DNA from: Lachnospiraceae bacterium UBA3814
GTDB lineage: Bacteria > Bacillota > Clostridia > Lachnospirales > Lachnospiraceae
Direction: 5' to 3'
Assembly (NCBI GenBank): GCA_002368575.1
Contig: DFEA01000082.1
Location: 1-22,045, forward strand
DNA: 22,045 bases
Of this stretch, positions 13,729 to 20,401 are shown one piece after another. Position numbers and translations under genes: made by a program. Each line of letters opens with the position of its first letter. The stretch's first letter is position 1. The notes below the pieces were generated by a model that saw only the letters and a program-made list of their open reading frames with translations, was not told the origin of the DNA and searched no databases.

Positions 13729-15534
13729 GTGGAGAGATATCACTACGATAAAGCATTGCTTGAATTGATGGAAAGCAGCCCCGTCCCCTTTGCCGTATAT
13801 CAGTTTATCGACAGGCGGGTAGTCACCCTTGTGCTGTCCCGTGGCTTTTTAAAGCTCTTCGGCTATGAGGATCCGAAGGAAGCCTATTTCCTTATGGACA
13901 ATGACATGTACAGGGATACTCATCCGGATGATGCCGCAAGGATAGCGGATGCCGCCGTGAGGTTTGCCACAAAGGGAGGGAAATACGACGTAGTATACCG
14001 TACCAGGATCAACGAGGGTTACAGGATAATCCATGCCAGGGGCGAGCATAAATATACCGATACGGGCCAGAGGCTCGCGGTGGTAGCTTACATGGATGAA
14101 GGGGCCGACAACCCCTCCGAGAGCGAATACGAGACCGAGCTGAACCGGTTTTTCAACAAGGCCCTGCATGTCAGCAGTCTTTATCAGAGCGCAAGCTACG
14201 ACCAGCTGACCGGGCTTCCCAATATGAGCTATTTTTTCGAGCTGGCCGAGGCCGGAAGAGGCAGGATAAGGCAAAAGAGCAAGGAGTCCGCGATCCTGTT
14301 CATGGATCTGAACGGAATGAAGAGCTTTAACCGAAAATACGGGTTCAATGAGGGCAACAGGCTTATCCATGAGTTCGGAAAGCTCCTTGCGGAGCATTTC
14401 AGCAATGAAAACTGCTGCCGGCCGGGACAGGATCATTTCGTTGTCTTTACCGATGCGCACGGTCTTGAGGACTCTCTCAGAGAGCTCTTTGAGAAATGCG
14501 GCAGGATCAATTCCGGGAAAAATCTTCCGGTGAGAGTGGGGATATATCCTGACAGCTTCGGCGCGGTGGACGTAAGCACTGCCTGTGACAGGGCAAGGAT
14601 AGCCTGCAATGTCGACAGGCATGCCTACAGGTCCAATTTCAGATATTTCAACGAGGATATGCTGAAGGGCTTTGAAAGGCGTCAGTACATAATCGACAAT
14701 CTGGACAGAGCCCTAAGGGAGGAGTGGATAAAGGTTTATTACCAGCCCGTAGTACGCACGGCAAACGGCAGGGTCTGCAGCGAGGAGGCCCTGGCAAGGT
14801 GGGATGATCCGAAGCTCGGACTTTTACTGCCTGAGGATTTCATTCCCTATCTTGAGGATGCAAAGCTTGTGGACAGACTGGATCTGTTTGTGCTCGGGCA
14901 GATGATCAGGAAGATAAAGGGGCTTGAAAAAAGAGGCTTTACCATTGTCCCTGCCTCCGTGAACCTTTCCAAGGAGGATTTTGAGACCTGCGACATAGTG
15001 GGAGAGATAAGCAAAAGAGCGGATGAGGCGGGAATAAGTCATGACAGGCTTATTATCGAGCTTAAGGAAAGCACCATCAGGAAGGACTTTGATTATATGA
15101 AGGAGCAGATACTGCGCCTTCAGGAAAACGGCTTTCCTGTATGGCTTGACGGCTTCGGGAGCGGCAATTCCTCTCCGAACATCCTTCGTGACATAAGCTT
15201 TGATCTTATAAAGCTTGATATGAGGCTGCTGTACGAGCCTGACAGGGTATCGGGCAGCAGGGTGATCATTGAAGGGCTTATAAGGACGGCCCTTGCCCTC
15301 GGGATCGAGACTCTTGCGCAGGGATTGGAGACTGAGGAGCAGGCACAGTTTCTTACAAAGGCCGGCTGCACCAGGCTTCAGGGCTTTTACTACTGCAGGC
15401 CCGTGACTGAGGAGGGCATCTATGAGCGTTACCGAAAGAACATACAGATCGGCTTTGAATCACCGGAGGAGGCAAAGCGCTGCGGGGAAGCATTGACGCA
15501 ACAGTTCACCGAAGGGGGGACCGTTACACATTGA
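13729..15534 (+). CDS. PAS-GGDEF-EAL protein with both catalytic domains degenerate
   Basis: A 601-residue soluble protein. A PAS domain (about 10-125, with GYEDPKEA and HPDDAARIADA) is followed by a GGDEF domain (about 165-310) and an EAL domain (about 320-565). The cyclase signature is GQDHF near residue 232, so cyclase activity is not expected. The EAL domain keeps EAL, SVNLSKE, the Glu of IELKES, IKLD and QGFYY, but the DDFG motif is DGFG (LDGFGSG) and the EGVE motif is QGLE (LAQGLE). This removes one metal ligand and the Glu corresponding to the general base. It may serve as a c-di-GMP receptor or regulator rather than an enzyme (inference). GTG 13729 is chosen because GGAGGT lies 6 bases upstream. 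It is probably co-transcribed with aspS. Confidence 0.9.
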   Translation: MERYHYDKALLELMESSPVPFAVYQFIDRRVVTLVLSRGFLKLFGYEDPKEAYFLMDNDMYRDTHPDDAARIADAAVRFATKGGKYDVVYRTRINEGYRIIHARGEHKYTDTGQRLAVVAYMDEGADNPSESEYETELNRFFNKALHVSSLYQSASYDQLTGLPNMSYFFELAEAGRGRIRQKSKESAILFMDLNGMKSFNRKYGFNEGNRLIHEFGKLLAEHFSNENCCRPGQDHFVVFTDAHGLEDSLRELFEKCGRINSGKNLPVRVGIYPDSFGAVDVSTACDRARIACNVDRHAYRSNFRYFNEDMLKGFERRQYIIDNLDRALREEWIKVYYQPVVRTANGRVCSEEALARWDDPKLGLLLPEDFIPYLEDAKLVDRLDLFVLGQMIRKIKGLEKRGFTIVPASVNLSKEDFETCDIVGEISKRADEAGISHDRLIIELKESTIRKDFDYMKEQILRLQENGFPVWLDGFGSGNSSPNILRDISFDLIKLDMRLLYEPDRVSGSRVIIEGLIRTALALGIETLAQGLETEEQAQFLTKAGCTRLQGFYYCRPVTEEGIYERYRKNIQIGFESPEEAKRCGEALTQQFTEGGTVTH

Positions 15535-15567
15535 CTGAGGCTTCGGCATAAGTTTACATTTTTTTAT

Positions 15568-15599
15568 TTGACGGCGGATGCTTTAAGTGTTATTATAAT
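15568..15599 (+). promoter_or_regulatory. Probable promoter of the FliD-like gene
   Basis: A perfect TATAAT (15594-15599) is preceded by TTGACG (15568-15573), but the gap is 20 bases, longer than the optimum of 17. The -10 is convincing; the -35 pairing is uncertain. The leader to ATG 15694 is about 90 bases and contains small hairpins (AAGGG/CCCTT near 15606, AGGCA/TGCCT near 15637). Confidence 0.5.
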
Positions 15600-15678
15600 C
15601 TAACGAAGGGATTTTATGCCCTTTTACATATTAACGAGGCAGGGATGCCTGTTTGCCGGCCGGACACGGCGGCAGTTC

Positions 15679-15685
15679 AAAGGAG
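15679..15685 (+). promoter_or_regulatory. Ribosome binding site deciding ATG 15694
   Basis: AAAGGAG lies 8 bases before ATG 15694 but only 2 bases before the in-frame ATG 15688. The spacing favours 15694. The much earlier ATG at 15616 has no ribosome site. Confidence 0.7.
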
Positions 15686-15693
15686 TGATGAAT

Positions 15694-16443
15694 ATGTCAG
15701 GATTTGGGATAAGCGGCACGACAGATTATTCAGCATTGTTTTCCTCATTATCCACAAATAATTCCGGCTCTGCAAGCTCCGGGTCAAATATACTGGCGGA
15801 TTACGCAAGCATAAGGAACGGCAGCTACGCAAAGCTGGCAAAATCTTATTACGGCAAGTCCACAAATTCCAGAGCGGCAGCTGCGGAGAAGGCAGAGGCC
15901 GAAAAGGAAAAGAAGATCGAGCTCTCCAGCACCAAAAATGTTTCTTCGAAGCTTTCGGAGGCTGCTACGGCGCTTGACGATAAGGCCTTGTTCGAGAATA
16001 AGATAACCGTTAAGGACAAGGACGGCAACGAGACCACCGATTATGATCGTGAGAAGATCTCAAAGCTTGTAAACAATTTTGTTGACAGCTATAATGCCAT
16101 GGTAAAGAACGGAGGCGATTCCACTGACAATTCCGTTCTGAGAAGCTCTCTTACGATGGTAAACACCACAAAGGTGAATGAGGGACTTCTCGGCAAGGTG
16201 GGAATATCCATCGGAGAGGACAATACTCTTTCGGTAGATGAGGACGCGCTGAAGAAGGCTGACGTTGGAACGCTCAAGACACTGTTTTCGGGACATTCCT
16301 CCTATGGGTCGAATATCCAGAGCAGCGCAAGCACTATCCAGAGGGCCGCACAGAGCGGTCTCGGTACGCTTTCAGGCTATACGGCGGGTGCCGTAAGCAC
16401 ACAGAATGTGGATACCGGCAGTCTGTTCTCAAGCTTCACATAG
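15694..16443 (+). CDS. Small stand-alone protein resembling the FliD C-terminal region
   Basis: A 249-residue Ser/Ala/Lys-rich protein without signal peptide or membrane segment. The N-terminal 60 residues are low complexity. A basic, acidic and Ala-rich probable coiled coil (SRAAAAEKAEAEKEKK) and a helical region follow. The second half (about 115-225) has the order seen in the C-terminal domain of flagellar cap protein FliD: VNNFVDSYNAMVKNG, then LLGKVGISIGEDNTLSVDEDALKKA, then TLFSGHSSYGSNIQ. The phrase 'lGi....dg.lsvDe..L..a......lFsg' is typical of FliD. It lacks the FliD N-terminal domain and is far shorter than FliD (usually above 450 residues). No flagellar genes are adjacent. It has its own promoter. 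Function is not known; an assembly-related or exported role is possible. Confidence 0.65.
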   Translation: MSGFGISGTTDYSALFSSLSTNNSGSASSGSNILADYASIRNGSYAKLAKSYYGKSTNSRAAAAEKAEAEKEKKIELSSTKNVSSKLSEAATALDDKALFENKITVKDKDGNETTDYDREKISKLVNNFVDSYNAMVKNGGDSTDNSVLRSSLTMVNTTKVNEGLLGKVGISIGEDNTLSVDEDALKKADVGTLKTLFSGHSSYGSNIQSSASTIQRAAQSGLGTLSGYTAGAVSTQNVDTGSLFSSFT

Positions 16444-16509
16444 GAAGGGCGGGGACATTACAGCTTCCGGGAATTATTAAGCGTAAGCAGCATTTTTTTC
16501 AGAAAGGGT

Positions 16510-16537
16510 CTGCGGACCGTCTGAGGGCGGTCCGCAG
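16510..16537. terminator. GC-rich hairpin after the FliD-like gene
   Basis: CTGCGGACCG (16510-16519) and CGGTCCGCAG (16528-16537) form a perfect 10-bp stem with an 8-base loop. No T run follows on the plus strand; a T7 run lies upstream (16493-16499). It may block 3' exonucleases or terminate inefficiently. Confidence 0.4.
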
Positions 16538-16542
16538 CAGTA

Positions 16543-16623
16543 AATGATACGGTGTGGGTACCGGATCATTAAATATACAGATGTTCAGGCAGCTGCCTGA
16601 ATACTCAGGTCATCTCGGATGAC
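16543..16623 (+). other. Chain of three hairpins leading into tRNA-Leu
   Basis: Three structures follow each other: AATGAT-CGGT pairing with ACCG-ATCATT (16543-16570, one mismatch); the perfect 18-bp palindrome TTCAGGCAGCTGCCTGAA (16584-16601); and GTCATC-TCG-GATGAC (16609-16623). CAGATGT (16578-16584) can also pair with ACATCTG (16622-16628), closing a possible three-way junction whose last base is the first base of the tRNA. I see no convincing promoter in this gap. Confidence 0.5.
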
Positions 16624-16627
16624 ATCT

Positions 16628-16711
16628 GCAGGAATGGCGGAATTGGCAGACGCGCACGGTTCAGGTCCGTGTGATAGCAATATCATGAGGGTTCAAGTCC
16701 CTTTTCCTGCA
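16628..16711 (+). tRNA. tRNA-Leu (anticodon CAG)
   Basis: An 84-base class II tRNA: acceptor GCAGGAA with TTCCTGC, anticodon stem CACGG with CCGTG around the loop TTCAGGT, a long variable arm (TGATAGCAATATCA) and T arm GAGGG-TTCAAGT-CCCTT. The anticodon CAG reads the Leu codon CUG. The discriminator is A, as required for Leu, and CCA is not encoded. A strong terminator follows. Confidence 0.96.
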
Positions 16712-16724
16712 CTTACACGCAGAG

Positions 16725-16752
16725 AGAGCAGATAATATCTGCTCTTTTTCTT
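16725..16752 (+). terminator. Rho-independent terminator of tRNA-Leu
   Basis: AGAGCAGAT-AAT-ATCTGCTCT forms a 9-bp stem with a 3-base loop, followed by TTTTCTT. This is a textbook intrinsic terminator 14 bases after the tRNA. Confidence 0.9.
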
Positions 16753-16758
16753 ATCGCA

Positions 16759-16837
16759 GAGCCGCCGAAAGGGAGATGTCAGCAAGCTGACCGGCGGCTC
16801 GCGGGCGGGCAGGGTGCGGCTTTATCTTCCCTGCCCG
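16759..16837 (+). other. Two GC-rich hairpins before the small membrane-protein gene
   Basis: GAGCCGCCG (16759-16767) pairs with CGGCGGCTC (16792-16800), with an inner GTCAGC-AA-GCTGAC (16778-16791). CGGGCAGGG (16806-16814) pairs with CCCTGCCCG (16829-16837). All stems are perfect. Neither outer stem is followed by a T run, so a leader or mRNA-stability role is as likely as termination. Confidence 0.5.
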
Positions 16838-16880
16838 ATTCACAGAGCTGTCGAAATGAAGGTCGCAAAGGAGTATCATT

Positions 16881-17141
16881 ATGAAACGGATCCTGGCTTT
16901 TATCGGAGTGGGACTTCTGGTCGGCATGTATCTTATGACGCTTGTTTTTGCCCTGAGTGGTTCAGAGAATTACTGGGGGATGCTTATGGGGAGCGTCAGC
17001 GCTACGATCATCATCCCCGTGGTGCTTTATGCCTATAATCTCGTTTACCGTCTGCTGAAGGATAGAAGAGCTGCGGCAGACCGGGGCTCTGAGCAGACGG
17101 AGACCGAAGCGAAGGGGACTAAAGCGGGAGAGGCGAGATGA
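16881..17141 (+). CDS. Small two-helix membrane protein, unknown function
   Basis: An 86-residue protein with two hydrophobic segments (about 4-26 and 36-56), a basic patch (LLKDRRAAADR) and a hydrophilic charged tail rich in Glu, Thr and Lys. AAAGGAG lies 7 bases before ATG 16881, a strong ribosome site. The stop overlaps the start of the transglutaminase-like gene (ATGA at 17138-17141), so the two are translationally coupled and probably act together at the membrane. I do not recognise the family. Confidence 0.8.
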   Translation: MKRILAFIGVGLLVGMYLMTLVFALSGSENYWGMLMGSVSATIIIPVVLYAYNLVYRLLKDRRAAADRGSEQTETEAKGTKAGEAR

Positions 17142-18679
17142 AGATATTAAAGGGAATCGGATATGGCTTAATAGGGCTTTTGATCCTGCTTACGGGCTTT
17201 ATCGTTCTCTGCGCTCTGAAGCCCGACCTTTCATCCAAAATATCGGATCTGCTTGCGGGACGGAAGGCTCAGGAGGCACAAGCCGAGGCCCCGGAGGAGA
17301 GCGCGCCCGAGCGTCCCTCTGTCCTTGACAGGCATCAGGATATCGATCCGGACCAGAAGGAGCCTTCCGAGGAGGCTGCCGCCACGGAGCCGGAATATGA
17401 TCCGCTGTCGGATGCTCTGCTTCACGGCTCGTCTGAGACCTATATTCCTCCCTCGGAGGAGGATATCGTCATTCCCGACTCCGTTGCGGGAAAGGTGGGC
17501 TATCAGCCCATAACCGAGGAGATCGAGGATATTACCGACGATGAGGCTGACAGGCTCTCAAAGGAGCTGGGGTACGGAGAGGAGGGCGACGGCCTTAGCT
17601 TCGATCCCCTTTTCTATCCCTACTACAATATGCTGAACGATAAGGAAAAGCATCTTTACCGTCAGATCTACGCAAACACCCTGGCCTTTAACAGGCAGTT
17701 CAGGCCGGTGGAGAGCCTTTCCGAGGATTATATGCTGGATACCTTCATGGCGGTATACAACGATCATCCGGAGCTCTTCTGGCTGGATACGGGCTATGCC
17801 TGCAAATTCAAGGGCGACGGGACCTGCATAGAGGTGGATCTGAGCTTTAACAGGACCGCCGATAATTACGGAACGGCCAAGGCCCAGTTCGATAAAAAGG
17901 CGGCTGAGCTTATCGACGGCGCCGCTCCGCTCACCACGGATTACGGCAAGGAGCAGTATGTTCACGACAGGCTCATTGAAAACGTGGCCTACCAGATATC
18001 CTCAAGGATGAACCAGAGCGCCTACAGCGCGCTGGTGAACGGGGCGACGGTCTGCGCGGGATACGCAAGGGCGATGCAGTATGTTCTTATGGAGCTGGGG
18101 ATACCCTGCTATTACTGCACGGGCTATGCGGGGGAGAATCATGCCTGGAACATCGTGGGGCTGGACGACGGCTTTTATAACGTAGACGTGACCTGGGACG
18201 ACTCGGACCAGGGACAATATGATTATTTCAACAAAACGGATAAGGATTATGCCTCCACACATATCAGGAAGGATCTGTCCGTAAACCTTCCGCCCTGCAA
18301 TGCCACCAAATACAGGGTAGACGATATGGCGCCTCTTGAGAGCACGGCCGCAGAGCCCGACCCTGACCGCAAGCGTACCCTTGAGGAGATAGGAAAGTCT
18401 CAGGAGGACGTGATAAACACTCTGGAGGATTATTATTACGACTGCTATAACCAGGTGATAAGCAGGGGCGCGGGAGAGTATGAATTTGAGAATCTCATAG
18501 GCAGCGAAGCGCTCCTCAATCAGGTATACTCGATCTATTCAAACGGGGATTACAAGCAGGGCTTTATGGACAATGCCGTAACCGCGGTGGGGGCAGGCAC
18601 CTATGACATGGACCTTCTGGTGGAGGAGCTTCAGGGGCATGTCTTCAGGCTGACCCACAGGATAAAGCTCGGGTATTAG
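17138..18679 (+). CDS. Membrane-anchored transglutaminase-like protein
   Basis: A 513-residue protein with one N-terminal hydrophobic helix (about 5-28), likely an uncleaved signal anchor, and then a long acidic, Pro/Glu-rich low-complexity linker (about 45-150). The transglutaminase-like fold (about 270-370) carries the Cys-His-Asp triad. Cys is in NGATVCAGYARAMQYVL (near 305), His in GENHAWNIV (near 335) and Asp in YNVDVTWDD (near 350). Proteins of this group in Firmicutes are thought to be extracellular peptidases or protein cross-linkers; the substrate is not predictable. A helical C-terminal region follows. The start overlaps the small membrane protein by 4 bases and the TPR gene begins 9 bases after the stop, so the three genes form an operon. 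Confidence 0.85.
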   Translation: MKILKGIGYGLIGLLILLTGFIVLCALKPDLSSKISDLLAGRKAQEAQAEAPEESAPERPSVLDRHQDIDPDQKEPSEEAAATEPEYDPLSDALLHGSSETYIPPSEEDIVIPDSVAGKVGYQPITEEIEDITDDEADRLSKELGYGEEGDGLSFDPLFYPYYNMLNDKEKHLYRQIYANTLAFNRQFRPVESLSEDYMLDTFMAVYNDHPELFWLDTGYACKFKGDGTCIEVDLSFNRTADNYGTAKAQFDKKAAELIDGAAPLTTDYGKEQYVHDRLIENVAYQISSRMNQSAYSALVNGATVCAGYARAMQYVLMELGIPCYYCTGYAGENHAWNIVGLDDGFYNVDVTWDDSDQGQYDYFNKTDKDYASTHIRKDLSVNLPPCNATKYRVDDMAPLESTAAEPDPDRKRTLEEIGKSQEDVINTLEDYYYDCYNQVISRGAGEYEFENLIGSEALLNQVYSIYSNGDYKQGFMDNAVTAVGAGTYDMDLLVEELQGHVFRLTHRIKLGY

Positions 18680-18688
18680 GAAATTACT

Positions 18689-20251
18689 ATGATCTATTTT
18701 GAAACGGGAAGGGAGCTGGATGTAAGGCTTTACAAGACCGCAGCGATGCTTGATGACAGCTTCCGTCCCTGCGGGAAATATATACTGGAGGACGACAGGC
18801 TCATAATCCTTGGCGGTATACAGTCCGTGTCGCTTAACCCGCTCATGCGTGAGGCAAGTGTGGAAGCACCTTTTAAGGGCTTTGATCTTTCGGGCAAAAA
18901 GGCCAGGCTCATAAAGACGGATTCGGCCTCCGGCAGGCTTATAAAATCCATAAACGATTCATACAGGGAGTGGTTCGAGATAGATCCATTCTCTAATTTT
19001 ATGGAATTTGAGGGCGAGCTTTTGGAGACCAACAGGGAGGTCTCGGAATATGGGCTGACCCTTGTCTGGAACAGCCAGAATATGATGCTTTATCAGAATT
19101 CCGCTCCCGTCACCTATGAACAGGGCCTTCAGTTTATAATAGACAACGACATCTATGAGGACATAGGGCAGAACCTGAGCGAATGGCTCAGGGACGCGCG
19201 CTACTATAAGGAGACCGGCCAGGACGACAAGGCCGTAAGGATGTACGAAAGGCTGATAAAATATATCGATCCCTCTGTGAGCATCTATTCGGAGACGGCG
19301 CTCTCGCTCGGAGAGCTGTATTACTTTAACAGCAATTACGATGAGGCTCTCAGGATGTATTACTGCTGTAACCCGGAGCACTTAAGAAGCAAAAGGGATT
19401 TCTACGTTCACATCGGGCACGCTCTGCTTGACCGCAAGATGAAGAATTTTGAGAGCGAGATAAAGATATATTACCGGAGCCTCCTTGATCCGGGGTTTTA
19501 TGAAAACAACCACCGGGTGGTGGAGTACGCCTCCTCGGAGATCGCCGCCAATTATACGGAGTATGAGGAGGTATGCTTAAGGATCGGCAAGCGAAGCTAC
19601 GAGCAGGGCAGGGACCGGCTCATCGGCACCGCCGGGCAGAACGGCGGGCTCGTTGTGAGTGATAAGTCAGAAGCCGTCGAAGGCGGTGTCTGCGTTCCTG
19701 AACAAAAGGATGCCGTTTACGCTCCCACAGCACTACCCTTAAAGCCCAGAAAACGCTATGAGGACATAAAGCTCATCAGAAAAAGGAATATAGAGGACAT
19801 TCCGGGGGAGAGCGTTGAGAGCCTTCTGTCAAAGGGGCTTTCGGAGCTTAACAGCGGAGAATACCAGAAGGCCTATGAGATCTATGTAAGGCTTGCGGAA
19901 AAGACCGGAAGGGGATCGGAGGTTTATACCTGGGCGATGCTGCAGCTGGCAAAGCTCTTTTCCTTTTTTGATGATTACGAGCATGCCCTTTCCTGTCTTA
20001 CGGAGTGCGACAGAGAAAGCTTCGGACTGGTGTACAGGTATGAGGATTATATGCTTTTATATGTCCATGCCAGGATAGTCCTTGACGATTTTGAGAGCGA
20101 CAGGAGGTTCAGGAAGCTCATACGCGGCAGGTATGACCATTATTTTGCAAGGTTTGACAGAGAATATTTTTTTATGACCAGGGACAGAAACCTTATGGAT
20201 GCCTTTTCCAAATATGAAAGAGAGTGCAGGGAGAACATCCTGAACCAGTAG
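18689..20251 (+). CDS. Tetratricopeptide-repeat protein, unknown function
   Basis: A 520-residue soluble protein without signal peptide. The first 165 residues are not recognised. TPR-like helical pairs follow near 170-260 (ARYYKETGQDDKAVRMYERLIKY is cut here at DDKAVRMYERL; then ALSLGELYYFNSNYDEALRMY). After a variable linker (about 310-370) come more repeats at 375-450 (LLSKGLSELNSGEYQKAYEIY, AMLQLAKLFSFFDDYEHAL). TPRs usually mediate protein-protein contacts. A weak AGGA lies about 8 bases before ATG 18689. The stop TAG (20249-20251) shares its last two bases with the first two bases of the truncated MITE copy, so the original 3' end of the gene may have been replaced. The gene is the third of the operon with the transglutaminase-like protein. 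Confidence 0.8.
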   Translation: MIYFETGRELDVRLYKTAAMLDDSFRPCGKYILEDDRLIILGGIQSVSLNPLMREASVEAPFKGFDLSGKKARLIKTDSASGRLIKSINDSYREWFEIDPFSNFMEFEGELLETNREVSEYGLTLVWNSQNMMLYQNSAPVTYEQGLQFIIDNDIYEDIGQNLSEWLRDARYYKETGQDDKAVRMYERLIKYIDPSVSIYSETALSLGELYYFNSNYDEALRMYYCCNPEHLRSKRDFYVHIGHALLDRKMKNFESEIKIYYRSLLDPGFYENNHRVVEYASSEIAANYTEYEEVCLRIGKRSYEQGRDRLIGTAGQNGGLVVSDKSEAVEGGVCVPEQKDAVYAPTALPLKPRKRYEDIKLIRKRNIEDIPGESVESLLSKGLSELNSGEYQKAYEIYVRLAEKTGRGSEVYTWAMLQLAKLFSFFDDYEHALSCLTECDRESFGLVYRYEDYMLLYVHARIVLDDFESDRRFRKLIRGRYDHYFARFDREYFFMTRDRNLMDAFSKYERECRENILNQ

Positions 20252-20321
20252 CCGCGAAGAGACGGACTTTTTTATGATCAGCATATCCCACACAACCCTG
20301 AGGTGTTAAACGATTGCCCTG
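20250..20321 (-). mobile_element. Truncated half copy of the MITE, inverted relative to the first
   Basis: Reverse-complemented, these 72 bases align without gaps to 11753-11824, the left half of the MITE, with 66 identities by hand count. One terminal repeat (CAGGGCAATCGTTTAACACC on the minus strand) is present; the other end and the right half are missing. The homology stops exactly at the TPR stop codon. Right after the terminus the bases read CCAGGGCAA, forming TTGCCCTG-C-CAGGGCAA with the end of the element. Confidence 0.85.
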
Positions 20322-20346
20322 CCAGGGCAAGAATGGGTATTTATGT

Positions 20347-20378
20347 TTGTAAAATAGTGTGGTAAAATCATTTATAAT
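20347..20378 (+). promoter_or_regulatory. Probable promoter of the SPFH gene
   Basis: TATAAT at 20373-20378 is a perfect -10, 24 bases before ATG 20402. TTGTAA (20347-20352) is the best -35-like hexamer, but the 20-base spacing is long. Start of transcription would fall just before the ribosome site AAGGAGGT, giving a very short leader. Confidence 0.5.
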
Positions 20379-20401
20379 GTAGTTTTTAAGGAGGTAGCGA
20401 T

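Noticed and set aside
12296..13756. A 486-codon open frame antisense to aspS
   Set aside because: It lies wholly opposite a clearly conserved synthetase, has no ribosome site or recognisable domain, and its composition is that expected from the codon bias of the opposite strand.
15600..15693. Possible c-di-GMP riboswitch in the leader of the FliD-like gene
   Set aside because: The conserved GEMM core strings and the GNRA-receptor arrangement are not visible; only small ordinary hairpins are present.
16465..16485. TATTAAGCG match to the MITE terminal repeat after the FliD-like gene
   Set aside because: Only nine bases match and no CAGGG end or second arm is nearby, so it is probably chance.
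16814..17038. A 74-codon open frame overlapping the small membrane-protein gene
   Set aside because: It has no ribosome site, runs through a GC-rich hairpin and lies in another frame than the well-initiated gene at 16881.
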